A DNA stretch of 64,000 nt, taken from positions 558,001 through 622,000 of the forward strand of contig NZ_CP041969.1 of assembly GCF_014107495.1 (NCBI RefSeq), written 5' to 3'. The notes beneath the pieces were generated by a model. The model was not told where the DNA came from. It saw nothing but the letters and a program-made list of their open reading frames with translations, and searched no databases. Positions 1 to 9,595 of this stretch are shown in pieces (the first letter of the stretch is position 1; every line of letters starts with the position of its first letter). The DNA is from Cohnella cholangitidis. GTDB lineage: Bacteria > Bacillota > Bacilli > Paenibacillales > Paenibacillaceae. Made by a program: the position numbers and the translations under genes.

Positions 1-307
1 CCGTTGTTCCCATATTGTGATATTGCTCGTTTAAGGAAGCCGTTTCGTAGACGACCTTGTTGGCTTTGCGAATCATATCCGTTAACGGAGAGGCGCCTCC
101 TATTAGGGAAGAACCTTCTCCCCACGCTTGCAACGATTGCACCATGCTATCTACCGCAAGCGCGCTGGCTACGTCGCCGGCACGATGGCCCCCCATCCCG
201 TCCGCAACGATCGCGACCGTAATGCCGCTAGGCAGACTCCCGCTCCAGGCTTGGTCTTCATTAATCTGCCTAACTTTGCCGACATGACTCCGCAATACCG
301 TTTTCAC
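1..307 (-). CDS. prpC: PP2C-family Ser/Thr protein phosphatase (PrpC/Stp), 3' end outside window
   Basis: Metal-dependent protein phosphatase that removes phosphate from Ser/Thr residues and usually opposes the PrkC kinase. About 102 N-terminal residues are visible. They carry the PP2C start (RQINED, residues 13-18), the metal-binding DGMGGH motif and an MGTT motif at the window edge. A GTG start at 307 is chosen because it begins the conserved N-terminus, lies 5 bp after the rlmN stop and has a GGGGTGA-like ribosome site in the rlmN end. In Bacillus the order rlmN-prpC-prkC is standard, so a prkC gene is expected just beyond position 1. The catalytic C-terminal half cannot be judged. Confidence 0.9.
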   Translation of the reverse strand, partial: MKTVLRSHVGKVRQINEDQAWSGSLPSGITVAIVADGMGGHRAGDVASALAVDSMVQSLQAWGEGSSLIGGASPLTDMIRKANKVVYETASLNEQYHNMGTT

Positions 308-312
308 ACCTA

Positions 313-1392
313 TCACCCCGTCGTCGTCTCCATGTGCTTCGCCCGCAATTGTCCGCAAGCGGCAGCAATGTCATGGCCTTGCTCTCTGCGAATCGTAACG
401 TTCACGTTTTTCTTCTGCAATACGCGCTGGAATTCGAAAATATCGTCCCTTGGCGTTCTAACGTAATTGCGCTCGGGCACATAGTTGACGGGAATGAGGT
501 TGACGTGGCACAACATGCCTTGAAGCACGTTGCCCAGCTCCTCCGCATGCTCGGGACGGTCGTTTACTCCGCCGATCAAAGCATATTCGAACGTAATTCT
601 CCGTCCGGTTTTCTCGATATAATACTTGCAGGCATCCATAACGTCCGCGAACGGAAATCTTCTGTTGACGGGCATAAGCTTAGATCTAAGCGTATCGTTA
701 GGCGCATGAATGGAAATCGCCAGATTGATCTGCGTATTCTCGTCCGCGAACTTGATCATGCTAGGCACGATTCCGCTGGTCGACACCGTGATGTGCCTAG
801 CTCCGATATTCAATCCTTTCGGATGAATCATCGTGCGCAGAAACTGCATAGTCGCGTCATAGTTCTCGAAGGGTTCGCCGATACCCATGATGACAATACT
901 CGATACACGCTCGTTAAGAGGATCGAGTATTCTTTGCGATTGAACTACCTGCGCTATGATTTCTCCCGCCGTTAAGCTCCTCTTGAGCCCGCCTAGCGTG
1001 GAAGCGCAGAACGTACATCCGATCCGGCAGCCGACCTGGGTAGTCACGCAGACGCTATTGCCGTAATTGTGGCGCATGATAACCGTCTCGATCGCATGGT
1101 CGTCATGCAGGCCGAACAGGAACTTCACCGTTCCGTCTTTGGATTCGAACTTCGCGATCTCCGAAAGCGTAATGAAACGGAAGCCCGCAATCAATTTATC
1201 CCTAAGAGATTTCGGCAAGTTCGACATCTCCTCGAAGGAGCCTACGCGTTTCACGTATAGCCAATCGAAGATTTGTCCCGCGCGGAAAGCAGGCTCCCCC
1301 TGCTCCTTGATCCATTGTTGAATATCTTCTAAAGTCAGGTCGTAAATAAAAGGTTTAACGTTGTCCTCAATATCCAATTTCGTCACCACCAT
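313..1392 (-). CDS. rlmN: 23S rRNA (adenine-2503-C2)/tRNA methyltransferase RlmN, radical SAM
   Basis: Radical-SAM enzyme that methylates C2 of A2503 in 23S rRNA (and A37 of some tRNAs), tuning peptidyl-transferase accuracy. The 359-residue product has the family length, the CxxxCxxC 4Fe-4S motif ([12 protein letters not shown], about residues 121-132) and the C-terminal AACGQLR segment with the second catalytic cysteine. No Cfr-like divergence is visible. It lies 20 bp downstream of rsmB and 5 bp upstream of prpC on the same strand, so it is probably cotranscribed with both. The start is the first ATG (MVVTKL); the ribosome site in front of it is weak. Confidence 0.96.
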   Translation of the reverse strand: MVVTKLDIEDNVKPFIYDLTLEDIQQWIKEQGEPAFRAGQIFDWLYVKRVGSFEEMSNLPKSLRDKLIAGFRFITLSEIAKFESKDGTVKFLFGLHDDHAIETVIMRHNYGNSVCVTTQVGCRIGCTFCASTLGGLKRSLTAGEIIAQVVQSQRILDPLNERVSSIVIMGIGEPFENYDATMQFLRTMIHPKGLNIGARHITVSTSGIVPSMIKFADENTQINLAISIHAPNDTLRSKLMPVNRRFPFADVMDACKYYIEKTGRRITFEYALIGGVNDRPEHAEELGNVLQGMLCHVNLIPVNYVPERNYVRTPRDDIFEFQRVLQKKNVNVTIRREQGHDIAAACGQLRAKHMETTTG

Positions 1393-1412
1393 TCGTTCAT
1401 TTTAACATAAAT

Positions 1413-2819
1413 TTATTGGGATTGCTTCCGCAATCGGGCAATGAAAAAGCCATCGCTTCCGAACATTTGGGGGAGAAGCTGCAGCATCCCCGCGAACGTT
1501 TCCGGAAGCTTTCCTGATTCGCGTATTGGAGTCAGAACTTCTTCCGGCCAGTTCGCATCCAGCGTAAAATCAGGATGCTGCGACAGGAATCTGTTAATCG
1601 TGCTCTCGTTCTCCTCGGACGCGATCGTGCATGTGCTGTAGACGAGCACTCCTCCCGGCTTGACGAGCGATTGAACCGCGCTTAACAATTCCGATTGAAG
1701 CCGGGATAGGCTTTCAATATCCTCAGCGGTCTTGTTCCACTTGATTTCCGGCTTGCGGCGAATGACGCCGAATCCCGAACACGGAGCGTCCAACAGGACG
1801 ACGTCGCAAGACTGCGGCTCGATGCGCTTCGGCAACTCCAGGGCATCCCCCGTCATCGTTTCCACGCTCGTTAAGCCAAGTCGCTCGGCTTGTTGCTTGA
1901 TTAAAGCTTCCTTATGAGGATGCACATCATTGGCGATTATTTTTCCTTCGTTGCGCATGATTTCGGCCAAATGCGTCGTCTTGCCGCCCGGAGCCGCGCA
2001 GCAATCCAGCACCCGCATGCCCGGCTTAGGGCTCGCGACCGCCGCGACCAGCATCGAGCTCTCGTCTTGAACCGTAATCCATCCTTGCTTATACCAATCG
2101 GAATGGACCAGATTTCCAGCCTTCAGCGCGATAATGCCCTCGCGGGCTAACGGAGACGCGATCGCTTCCATTCCCGCGTCCGTCAATCCTGCGACGACTT
2201 GATCCCGGGAAGCTCTCATCCGGTTGACGCGCGCGGAAGCATGGGGCGGCTCGTTGTTCGCCGTGCACATTTGTTCCGTTACGCTTTCCCCGTACTCCGA
2301 AATCCACCGCTCGACTAACCATTGCGGATGGCTGTGCGTTAACGAGATCCGTTCCGCCGCGGGCATGCTTTCAGGTAGCACGGCAGCGAAACCTTCCCTC
2401 AATAATCCGCGCAATACGCCGTTCACGAGCCCGCCGATGCCGGCATGTCCGCGTTTCTTGGCGATTCGCACCGCTTCGTCCACGGCCGCGTGCGCTGGCA
2501 CCCGGGTTAGCCACCGCAATTGGTAATAGCTCATACGCAACAAGCTTCTTACCCACGGTTCTATTTTATTCGGCCAGCCTTTAACCCGGCTTTTCAAATC
2601 GTGATCGATCGTGTTCAAACGTTGTATCGTTCCGTAGACAAGCTCTGTCGCCAGCGCCGCGTCGGGACGGGAAAGCTCGGACGCTTGCAAAGCTTGGTTA
2701 AGCTCTAGCCCGCTGTACGCGCCTAGCATCTCCACGTTGTGAAGCACGCTCATGGCGACTTCTCGCGCCCCTTGCGGTTTGCCGCCGGGCAATCGACTTG
2801 GTTTCTTCATCATTCGCAT
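1413..2819 (-). CDS. rsmB: 16S rRNA (cytosine-967-C5)-methyltransferase RsmB
   Basis: SAM-dependent m5C methyltransferase for C967 of 16S rRNA. The 468-residue product has an N-terminal NusB-like RNA-binding domain (about 20-150) and a C-terminal Rossmann methyltransferase with the SAM-binding motif DCCAAPGGKTTHLAE, the DAPCSGFGV motif holding one catalytic Cys, and YSTCTI holding the other. Length and motifs match the Fmu/Sun family. It probably starts a separate transcription unit (rsmB-rlmN-prpC), because a terminator follows fmt immediately upstream. The start ATG at 2819 follows a purine-rich GAAGAGATAGG stretch. Confidence 0.96.
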   Translation of the reverse strand: MRMMKKPSRLPGGKPQGAREVAMSVLHNVEMLGAYSGLELNQALQASELSRPDAALATELVYGTIQRLNTIDHDLKSRVKGWPNKIEPWVRSLLRMSYYQLRWLTRVPAHAAVDEAVRIAKKRGHAGIGGLVNGVLRGLLREGFAAVLPESMPAAERISLTHSHPQWLVERWISEYGESVTEQMCTANNEPPHASARVNRMRASRDQVVAGLTDAGMEAIASPLAREGIIALKAGNLVHSDWYKQGWITVQDESSMLVAAVASPKPGMRVLDCCAAPGGKTTHLAEIMRNEGKIIANDVHPHKEALIKQQAERLGLTSVETMTGDALELPKRIEPQSCDVVLLDAPCSGFGVIRRKPEIKWNKTAEDIESLSRLQSELLSAVQSLVKPGGVLVYSTCTIASEENESTINRFLSQHPDFTLDANWPEEVLTPIRESGKLPETFAGMLQLLPQMFGSDGFFIARLRKQSQ

Positions 2820-2970
2820 CCTATCTCTTCTTGAGGTGAGGTCTATATTTTCGCTTTCGCAGCCGCTGGAAGCATGCTCGAGAGCTGTTACATGCCGTAT
2901 TTGAGAACTATAAGTTTTTCTCTATTTAGGTTTTCCATACCGAGGAGCAAAATCAAACCTCGTCATCAAG
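2820..2970. other. fmt-rsmB intergenic region
   Basis: This 150-bp gap lies between the fmt terminator and the rsmB start. It must hold the rsmB promoter if the terminator is efficient. The only candidate I see is a minus-strand TATAGT box near 2910 without a good -35 hexamer. No ORF or repeat is evident. Confidence 0.4.
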
Positions 2971-2997
2971 CAAAAAAAAGCCCGGGATCACCCGAGC
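2971..2997 (-). terminator. Intrinsic terminator after fmt, with the stop codon in the loop
   Basis: On the minus strand a 7-bp stem (GCTCGGG/CCCGGGC, one G-U pair) closes a 4-base loop and is followed by a run of eight T. The fmt stop codon (2988-2990) lies in the loop, so the stem begins inside the last fmt codons. The hairpin separates fmt from rsmB. Confidence 0.85.
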
Positions 2998-3941
2998 ATT
3001 TTACCGGGAGCAAGCCGAGCGCCTTTGGCATACTCCGCTGCCGCTAACGTTTTTTTGCCGGCTGGCTGAACTTCCTTTAATACGATACTTCCGTCACCCG
3101 TGCGAACGCGTATTCCGTATGCGCCCGTCTCCAATACGGAGCCCGGAGCCATGGCCGCCCACTCCGGACGCAACTCCCCATCGGCGGCTTCAGGAATTCG
3201 GAAGCTCCACACCTTGAATACTTCGCCGTCCAAATGCGTGAAGCCGCCAGCCATCGGGCTGAGGCCTCTTACCCGGTTGAATAGCTGCCGCGAATCGCGA
3301 TTCCAGTCGAGCTTCTCGTCTTCCCTCGTCAGGTTCGGCGCGTAAGTCGCTTCGCTCTCCTCCTGGGGAGTTCGCCCGGCGGTTCCGTCCGTTATGCGCG
3401 GTAACCATTCTAACAACAACTCGGCGCCCGCGACGCTAAGCTTGTCGAAAATCGTACCCGCCGTATCTTCGTCGGTAATCGGAACTTCCACCTTGGCGAT
3501 CATATCCCCTGTGTCTAAACCTTCCGCCATGTACATGAGCGTAACGCCCGTCACTTTTTCCCCGTTAATAATCGAACGTTGAATCGGCGCTCCTCCGCGA
3601 TAACGCGGCAACAACGAGCCATGCACGTTAATGCAGCCGAAACGCGGCAAATCCAGCACCGACTTCGGAAGAATTTGCCCGTAAGCGGCCGTTACGATCA
3701 AATCGGGCGCAATTGCCGTCACCGCGGCAACGCCTTCCGGCGAGCGCAGCTTCTCCGGCTGCAGAACGGCAAGCCCGCGCTCTAACGCATAAGCTTTAAC
3801 CGGCGACGGAGTAAGCTCCCTTTTGCGTCCCTTTGGCCGATCGGGCTGCGTGACGACCGCCGCGATCTCGTAGCCGCGTTCGAGCAGCAACGCTAGAGAA
3901 GATACGGCGAATTGCGGCGTACCCATAAACAGTATTTTCAT
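2988..3941 (-). CDS. fmt: Methionyl-tRNA formyltransferase
   Basis: Transfers a formyl group from 10-formyl-THF to initiator Met-tRNA. The 317-residue protein begins MKILFMGTPQFAVSSL, has the folate-binding region with CINVHGSLLPRYRGGAPIQ (Asn-His-Ser catalytic core) and a C-terminal OB-like tRNA-binding domain. The ATG at 3941 is chosen over upstream in-frame ATGs because GGAG sits 6 nt before it and it starts at the family N-terminus. It begins 1 bp after the def stop codon, so deformylase and formyltransferase are translated in tandem. Confidence 0.96.
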   Translation of the reverse strand: MKILFMGTPQFAVSSLALLLERGYEIAAVVTQPDRPKGRKRELTPSPVKAYALERGLAVLQPEKLRSPEGVAAVTAIAPDLIVTAAYGQILPKSVLDLPRFGCINVHGSLLPRYRGGAPIQRSIINGEKVTGVTLMYMAEGLDTGDMIAKVEVPITDEDTAGTIFDKLSVAGAELLLEWLPRITDGTAGRTPQEESEATYAPNLTREDEKLDWNRDSRQLFNRVRGLSPMAGGFTHLDGEVFKVWSFRIPEAADGELRPEWAAMAPGSVLETGAYGIRVRTGDGSIVLKEVQPAGKKTLAAAEYAKGARLAPGKMLG

Positions 3942-3942
3942 T

Positions 3943-4446
3943 CTAATCTCCATCCTGCTCCTGATCGTCATGCTTGCGCGCTTCGTATACGGATTCCGCC
4001 GTGTCGATGAATAGCACGCCGTTCAGATGATCTACTTCATGCTGAAACGCTCTCGACAGAAATTCCGTGCTCTCGTATTGTATCGGATTACCGTTGCGAT
4101 CTTGGCCCCGGATCACGATCCGGTTCGCCCGGCGAACGTCTCCTTGAAGCCCCGGAATGCTAAGGCAGCCTTCGGGTCCAAGTTGCTCGCCTTCCGCGGA
4201 AACGATCTCGGGATTGACCAACTCGATGAGCTCATGTTCATCCCCTACGTCAACGACGATGACACGCTTCAATATCCCGACCTGAGGTGCAGCTAACCCG
4301 ACTCCGTCGGCATCATACATCGTATCCGCCATGTCGTCCAGCAATTTATGCAGGTTGGCATTGAACTTCGTCACTTCCTGCGCTCTTTCCCGAAGCACGG
4401 AATCTGGGTGTTTCACGATTAATCGAATTGACATAACGGCATCCAT
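3943..4446 (-). CDS. def: Peptide deformylase
   Basis: Fe2+/Zn2+ hydrolase that removes the N-formyl group from new proteins. All three active-site motifs are present: GVGLAAPQ (about residues 48-55), EGCLS with the metal Cys, and FQHEVDHLNG with the HExxH-like metal ligands. At 167 residues it is a typical type 1 enzyme. An internal start at 4434 (MSIRLIVKHPD) is closer to homologue N-termini and is equally possible. It lies between priA and fmt in the conserved order. Confidence 0.96.
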   Translation of the reverse strand: MDAVMSIRLIVKHPDSVLRERAQEVTKFNANLHKLLDDMADTMYDADGVGLAAPQVGILKRVIVVDVGDEHELIELVNPEIVSAEGEQLGPEGCLSIPGLQGDVRRANRIVIRGQDRNGNPIQYESTEFLSRAFQHEVDHLNGVLFIDTAESVYEARKHDDQEQDGD

Positions 4447-4482
4447 CCTTCATTACAGAGGTTGTTTCTCTTGAACTTTCAA

Positions 4483-6978
4483 CTAAAGCATCATCTGCGG
4501 ATCCACGTCGACGCTGATCTGAACGCCCGCGCGTTTAACCGCTTCTCCTATAGCCGCGAGCACTTGGGAGGTCAACAAGCTAGCGTCTACGTCTCCTCGA
4601 TATTTTACCATACATTGAAATCGGTAGCGATCTTTCAATCTCGCGATCGGAGAAGAAACCGGGCCTAGCACTTCCATGGCGGCATGGCCGCCCATGTCGA
4701 AATCTTTGCGGATCCCGAGCGCCGCCGCTTTCTCCCGCATTCCGGTAGCAAAGCTCTCCCCGATAGACAACAACATCGGCACCGATTCGTGCGAGAACGT
4801 GACCGATAAAAGACGTCCGTACGGCGGATAGCCCAGCTGCTTGCGCAACACGAGAGCCCTCTCGACGAACCCCGTATAATCATGACCTTGCACGTACGTA
4901 ATGGACTCGTGCTCGGGGTCGTAGGTTTGGATAATGACTTCCCCTGGCAGTTTATGACGTCCGGCTCTCCCGGCTACTTGCGTCAACAATTGGAACGTCC
5001 GCTCGGATGCCCGGAAATCCGGCAATCTCAAAGCGGCGTCGGCGGCTAATACGCCGACTAACGTAACATACGGGAAATCCAGCCCTTTGGCTACCATTTG
5101 CGTACCGAGCAGCACGTCCGCGCGACGTTCGCGGAATTCGGCCAACCATCGCTCATGGGATCCCTTCTCCGTAGTCGTATCCACGTCCATTCGAATAACC
5201 CGGATACCCGGAAAAGTCGCGGCAAGCGACTCTTCGACCTTCTGCGTGCCCGTGCCGAAAAAACGAATATGCGGACTTTGGCAGCTCGGGCACTCCTTTG
5301 GCTCGGCTTCCGAGTAACCGCAATAATGGCAACGGAGATTTTGCGATCCTCTATGATAGGTTAGCGAGATTTCGCAATGCGGACAGGCGGCGGTATATCC
5401 GCAAGATCGGCACATGACGAAAGTGGCGTATCCCCGACGATTGAGCAATAATACGATCTGTTCCCGTTTCTCCAACCGATCCCTGATCGCATCGGCTAAC
5501 GGCCTGCTGAACATGGCCCTGTTGCCAAGCTTCAGCTCCTCCCGCATATCCACGATCCGGACGCCCGGAAGAGGCCGGTTTGCGACCCTTTCCGGCAACG
5601 CGATATACTCCGTCCCGTCGAGCCCGGTTTCCAACCCGCGATATACCGCCGCTTCATAGGTTTCGAGAGCGGGAGTCGCCGATCCCAAGACGACAACGGC
5701 ATCGTGCAGGCGAGCCCGCTCAACCGCGACGTCGCGGGCATGATATTTCGGACTCTCTTCTTGCTTATAGGAGGTTTCGTGTTCTTCGTCTATGACGATA
5801 AGTCCGATGCTAGTGAAAGGCGCGAAAATAGCCGATCGGGCTCCTACCGCTACTTGGGCCCGGCCTTCCCTGATTTTGCGCCATTCGTCGTAACGCTCCC
5901 CGTTGGACAAGCGGCTGTGCAGCACCGCTACCCGCGCTCCGAAGCGACTTTTGAACCGTTCGACCATCTGCGGCGTCAAGGCGATTTCCGGTACGAGGAC
6001 GATCGCTTCGCGCCCCATTTCCAAACAACGCTGAATCGCTTGCAGATACACTTCCGTTTTGCCGCTCCCCGTAACTCCGTGCAATAGGAACGTTTTATTT
6101 TCGCGCGAATCCAGTGCCGACCTAATCGGCGCTAACGCCGCCGATTGCTTAGGCGTCAGCTCCATCGGGACAGACGCCGGAAAATCCCTATCGGCATAAG
6201 GATCTCGATCCTCCGTAACCGAACGGATCTCGACCAGCCCTCTTTCTGCAAGCGAACGGATCGTAGATGAAGTCGTCTCCGCGGCTTCGGTCAGCTTTGT
6301 CACGGCAATCGGTTCGTTGTGCTCGGCCAAATATCGCGCCACTTCCCGTTGTTTGTTCGCCCTAACGGGAATGCTCCCGACGGCTTGAAGCAACTTCTCC
6401 GGCAGGGCGGGGAATACCGTCAGAACGGTTTTGACGGACAATTGGTCCTCTACCCGTTGACGCTCCTCCAGCCTGCCTTGACGAAGCCAACGCTTGAGCA
6501 AATGCCCCTGTTCCGGATATTGCTGCAGAAGGCTTGTCAGCTTAATCGGTTTGCCTTTCAGCAACGCAAGCAAGAGACCGCCACTTTCGGCGGTCTCTTC
6601 ATCGGACCACACTGCTCCTGCGGCCGGAAACACGTATTTCTCCGTTCGTCCTTTCAACGCGGCGGGGAGCATCGCTTGCAAAGCAACCGTAAGCGGGCAT
6701 AGCCATCTTCTGCTCATCCACTCGCCAAGCTCCACCAATTCCGGCGAGAGCGGAGGCACCGCGTCCAGCAGATCGTCGAGCGGCTTCAGCTTCGCGTATT
6801 CGACGTCCGCGTCCTCCGCAAGACCGGTTACGATTCCTTGCAGCTTTCGCGGACCGAACGGGACCGCTACCCGGCTGCCGATCTCCACCCAACCGACTAG
6901 CCGGTCCGGGATTAAATAATCGAACGTGCGGTCCGTATCCCGGCTCGGTACGTCTACTATAACTCTGGCAACGGCCAT
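4483..6978 (-). CDS. priA: Primosomal replication restart helicase PriA
   Basis: 3'-5' DNA helicase that recognises stalled forks and reloads the replisome. The 831-residue product has an N-terminal fork-binding domain, a Walker A loop (GVTGSGKTEVYLQ), a DEEH box (IVIDEEHETSYKQ), a zinc-binding insertion with paired CxxC motifs (CRSCGY, CPHC, CHYCGY, CPSC) and a helicase C domain (GTQMVAKGLDFP, QVAGRAGR). Every zinc-ligand pair is intact. The start codon directly follows the coaBC stop, which indicates translational coupling. Confidence 0.97.
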   Translation of the reverse strand: MAVARVIVDVPSRDTDRTFDYLIPDRLVGWVEIGSRVAVPFGPRKLQGIVTGLAEDADVEYAKLKPLDDLLDAVPPLSPELVELGEWMSRRWLCPLTVALQAMLPAALKGRTEKYVFPAAGAVWSDEETAESGGLLLALLKGKPIKLTSLLQQYPEQGHLLKRWLRQGRLEERQRVEDQLSVKTVLTVFPALPEKLLQAVGSIPVRANKQREVARYLAEHNEPIAVTKLTEAAETTSSTIRSLAERGLVEIRSVTEDRDPYADRDFPASVPMELTPKQSAALAPIRSALDSRENKTFLLHGVTGSGKTEVYLQAIQRCLEMGREAIVLVPEIALTPQMVERFKSRFGARVAVLHSRLSNGERYDEWRKIREGRAQVAVGARSAIFAPFTSIGLIVIDEEHETSYKQEESPKYHARDVAVERARLHDAVVVLGSATPALETYEAAVYRGLETGLDGTEYIALPERVANRPLPGVRIVDMREELKLGNRAMFSRPLADAIRDRLEKREQIVLLLNRRGYATFVMCRSCGYTAACPHCEISLTYHRGSQNLRCHYCGYSEAEPKECPSCQSPHIRFFGTGTQKVEESLAATFPGIRVIRMDVDTTTEKGSHERWLAEFRERRADVLLGTQMVAKGLDFPYVTLVGVLAADAALRLPDFRASERTFQLLTQVAGRAGRHKLPGEVIIQTYDPEHESITYVQGHDYTGFVERALVLRKQLGYPPYGRLLSVTFSHESVPMLLSIGESFATGMREKAAALGIRKDFDMGGHAAMEVLGPVSSPIARLKDRYRFQCMVKYRGDVDASLLTSQVLAAIGEAVKRAGVQISVDVDPQMML

Positions 6979-8199
6979 CTAACCGATCCTTTCTTGCGCG
7001 ATATCGAGCAGCCGCTCCGCGACCGCTCTCTTCGCCATCTGCGGAACGTGCTCGATCAGCCCTTGCGGACCGTACACGCTGACGACATTCGTATCCGTCC
7101 CGAATCCGTTATCCGCGTCCGCAACGTTATTCGCGACGATAAGATCGCACTTCTTCCGTCTCAGCTTGTCCATCGCGTACTTCTCCACGTCGTTCGTTTC
7201 CGCGGCGAAGCCGATAACGAACAGCTTATCCGGATCCGGCTGGGCAAACTTCCACTCGCCGACGGCCTGCAAGATGTCGGGGTTGCGCACAAGCACCAGC
7301 GACAGGTCCTCTTCCGTTTTTTTCATTTTCAACGCGGCTTGGTGCAACGGGCGATAATCGGCTACGGCTGCCGCCTTGACTACGATATCTATTCCCGGCA
7401 ACCTCTCCATGACCGCCTCGTGCATCTGCGAAGCGGAATCGATCTTGACGACGTTGACGCCGTGAGGCGGTGCCGCTTCCGTCTTGCCGCAGATTAACGT
7501 AACGTCGGCGCCGCGATCTCTCGCCGCCTCCGCGATAGCAAAGCCCATTTTGCCGGAGGAATCATTCGTGATGTAGCGAACGGGATCGATTCTCTCGACC
7601 GTTCCTCCTGCCGTAACGAGCACCTTTTTGCCTGACAACGGCTTAGGTCCGACCAGCATGGACACGATCGCTTCCACGATCTCATCCGGCTCTGCAAGCC
7701 GTCCTTTGCCAACGTAGCCGCACGCCAATTGGCCTGTCCCCGGTTCCACGAAGATGGCGCCACGCGAGGCAAGCTTGTTTACGTTGTCGATAACGGCGGG
7801 ATGCTCCCACATATGCACGTTCATGGCAGGAGCGATCAATAACGGCGCGGTCGTCGCCAGCAACGTCGTGCTGACCATATCATCCGCAAGTCCGTTCGCC
7901 AGCTTGGCTATTAAATTCGCCGTGGCCGGCGCGACTACCGCAAGGTCCGCGGAATCCGCCCAATCGATATGCTGAACGATCGAAGCGTCCTTCTCGTCGA
8001 AAACGTCCGTCGCGACGGGATGGCGAGTGAGCGTCTGCAATGTTAAGGGAGTAATGAAGCGCGTAGCCCCCTCCGTCATCATGACCCTTACCGATGCTCC
8101 TAAGCTGACAAGACGACTGCATAACGTAGCCGCCTTGTACGCGGCAATTCCGCCAGACACGCCTAATAGAATCGTTTTTCCCGACAGCGTCTTGCTCAT
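6979..8199 (-). CDS. coaBC: Bifunctional phosphopantothenoylcysteine decarboxylase/phosphopantothenate-cysteine ligase
   Basis: Catalyses two successive steps of coenzyme A synthesis. The N-terminal flavoprotein decarboxylase half (CoaC, about 1-190) starts with the GVSGGIAAYKA motif and carries PAMNVHMWEHPA. The C-terminal ligase half (CoaB) carries VLVTAGGTVERIDPVRYITNDSSG, KAAAVADYRP and the late KKCDLIVANNV segment. The length of 406 residues is typical. A purine-rich AGGGAGGGGG ribosome site precedes the ATG. A terminator-like hairpin lies between rpoZ and this gene, so its expression may depend on read-through. Confidence 0.96.
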   Translation of the reverse strand: MSKTLSGKTILLGVSGGIAAYKAATLCSRLVSLGASVRVMMTEGATRFITPLTLQTLTRHPVATDVFDEKDASIVQHIDWADSADLAVVAPATANLIAKLANGLADDMVSTTLLATTAPLLIAPAMNVHMWEHPAVIDNVNKLASRGAIFVEPGTGQLACGYVGKGRLAEPDEIVEAIVSMLVGPKPLSGKKVLVTAGGTVERIDPVRYITNDSSGKMGFAIAEAARDRGADVTLICGKTEAAPPHGVNVVKIDSASQMHEAVMERLPGIDIVVKAAAVADYRPLHQAALKMKKTEEDLSLVLVRNPDILQAVGEWKFAQPDPDKLFVIGFAAETNDVEKYAMDKLRRKKCDLIVANNVADADNGFGTDTNVVSVYGPQGLIEHVPQMAKRAVAERLLDIAQERIG

Positions 8200-8214
8200 G
8201 GTTCCCCCTCCCTA

Positions 8215-8239
8215 GAAAAAAAACAACCGCTGGGGTTGT
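8215..8239 (-). terminator. Intrinsic terminator/attenuator between rpoZ and coaBC
   Basis: On the minus strand a 6-bp stem (ACAACC/GGTTGT) with a 5-base loop is followed by eight T, 32 bp downstream of the rpoZ stop and just before coaBC. The stem is short, so partial read-through is likely. It would reduce coaBC-priA-def-fmt expression relative to remA-gmk-rpoZ. Confidence 0.7.
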
Positions 8240-8271
8240 CCTTTCCTGCCGATCTTATCGATATCCGAACC

Positions 8272-8493
8272 CTATTCTTTGATAACCGTAGGAACGTACT
8301 TCAGATGCTCGACTTTGATGGCTTCGTGATAAATTTCTTCCAAAGCGACGCCAACGTATTTATGGGACTTAGGCGCGCCGATATTGCACATGACGCCTTC
8401 GCGCAAGCCGCGGGCTCTCTTCGAAGCCGCTACGACCAACGTATATTTGCTGTCCACTTTCTTAACCAATTCATCGATGGATGGATATAACAT
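8272..8493 (-). CDS. rpoZ: DNA-directed RNA polymerase subunit omega
   Basis: Small RNA polymerase subunit that clamps the beta' C-terminus and helps assembly. The 73-residue protein starts MLYPSIDELVKKVDSKYTLV and has the diagnostic VVAASKRARGL helix. Length and order gmk-rpoZ-coaBC match Firmicutes. It starts 13 bp after the gmk stop behind an AGAGGTG ribosome site and is followed by a terminator-like hairpin. Confidence 0.95.
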   Translation of the reverse strand: MLYPSIDELVKKVDSKYTLVVAASKRARGLREGVMCNIGAPKSHKYVGVALEEIYHEAIKVEHLKYVPTVIKE

Positions 8494-8506
8494 GATTTCA
8501 CCTCTT

Positions 8507-9133
8507 TCAGACGTTATCTGCGGTTTTGACGACTTCCAGCTGCTGGAACAGCTCGCCCAGAAATCTCTCCCGCTTGCAATGCTCCGCCGTTATAATAGAG
8601 CGGATTCGGTCGCACGCCTGATCGATCTCGTCGTTTACGACAGCGTAATCGTAATGATGCAGCAAGTTCATCTCTTCCACGGCGACGGATAACCTGTGGT
8701 CGATCGTGGCTTGAGACTCCGTCCCTCTGCCTACGATTCTTTGCTTCAATTCGTTCAAGGAAGGAGGCATCAGGAAAATAAACACGCCGCCGGCGAACTT
8801 CTCCCGTACCTTCAACGCTCCCTGAACTTCGATCTCTAGAATAATATCCTTGCCTTCGGAAAGCGTCTTCTCCACGAAATCGCGCGGCGTACCATAGTAG
8901 TTGCCGACGTACTCCGCATGCTCTAGCAGCGCGTCCGCTTCTATCATTTGATGGAATTGCTCGCGCGTCTTGAAGAAATAATTGACGCCGTCCTGTTCGC
9001 CTTCCCGGGGAGACCGGGTCGTCGCCGAGACGGAATAGACCAGCTCCGGCAGATTGCGTCGCAACGCGGCGCAAACCGTGCCCTTGCCGACCCCTGAAGG
9101 TCCGGATAGTACGAATAATATACCTCTGCTCAT
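8507..9133 (-). CDS. gmk: Guanylate kinase
   Basis: Phosphorylates GMP to GDP. The protein (208 residues from the chosen start) has the P-loop GPSGVGKGT near its N-terminus, the GMP-binding stretch STTR-like [19 protein letters not shown] and the lid region. An in-frame ATG at 9154 overlaps the remA stop, and a longer form begins at 9190. I chose 9133 because the conserved [15 protein letters not shown]-terminus starts there and GGGGAC lies 5 nt upstream. It is cotranscribed with remA and rpoZ. Confidence 0.95.
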   Translation of the reverse strand: MSRGILFVLSGPSGVGKGTVCAALRRNLPELVYSVSATTRSPREGEQDGVNYFFKTREQFHQMIEADALLEHAEYVGNYYGTPRDFVEKTLSEGKDIILEIEVQGALKVREKFAGGVFIFLMPPSLNELKQRIVGRGTESQATIDHRLSVAVEEMNLLHHYDYAVVNDEIDQACDRIRSIITAEHCKRERFLGELFQQLEVVKTADNV

Positions 9134-9146
9134 CGTGGTCCCCAAT

Positions 9147-9407
9147 TCATTCATCGTGTTCGTCGTCTTTGGTAGACAACCGGTGTGCAACCGTCTCCGG
9201 CTGGACAGCCGACAAAATAACGTGATCGCTGTCCGTAATAATAACTGCGCGAGTACGTCTGCCGTAAGTCGCGTCGATCAGCATGTGTCGGTCCCGCGCT
9301 TCTTGAATAATCCGTTTAATCGGCGCCGATTCCGGACTGACGATTGAAATAATCCGATTCGCTGAAACGATATTGCCAAATCCGATATTAATCAGCTTGA
9401 TCGCCAT
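9147..9407 (-). CDS. remA: Extracellular matrix regulator RemA (DUF370)
   Basis: Small DNA-binding activator of matrix and osmoprotection genes in Bacillus. The 86-residue protein begins [23 protein letters not shown], which matches the family N-terminus, and contains the [13 protein letters not shown] and [24 protein letters not shown] signatures. The open frame extends 59 codons further upstream, but that part resembles no RemA and overlaps the promoter region. GGAGGG lies about 12 nt before the ATG, a rather long spacing. In Bacillus yicC precedes remA; here it does not, so remA heads the operon. Confidence 0.93.
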   Translation of the reverse strand: MAIKLINIGFGNIVSANRIISIVSPESAPIKRIIQEARDRHMLIDATYGRRTRAVIITDSDHVILSAVQPETVAHRLSTKDDEHDE

Positions 9408-9595
9408 GGTTAGCACTTTCCCTCCGGTCATTCCTACCAAGCAGCATATAAGCGGGATACCGAACTTTGCTTCCAGTGTTGCCGAAAGCGGTTCGCCGCA
9501 TACTGCAGGCTTGAAAATGCCTATTCTCTTCTTATTAAGGAGAGGTTGCTCCAAAATTTTCGCTTTGGGAACTCTCGCTATCAATTTATTGCTTT

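Noticed and set aside
9408..9584. 59-codon N-terminal extension of remA
   Set aside because: The family starts at MAIKL; the extension overlaps the leader and has no ribosome site.
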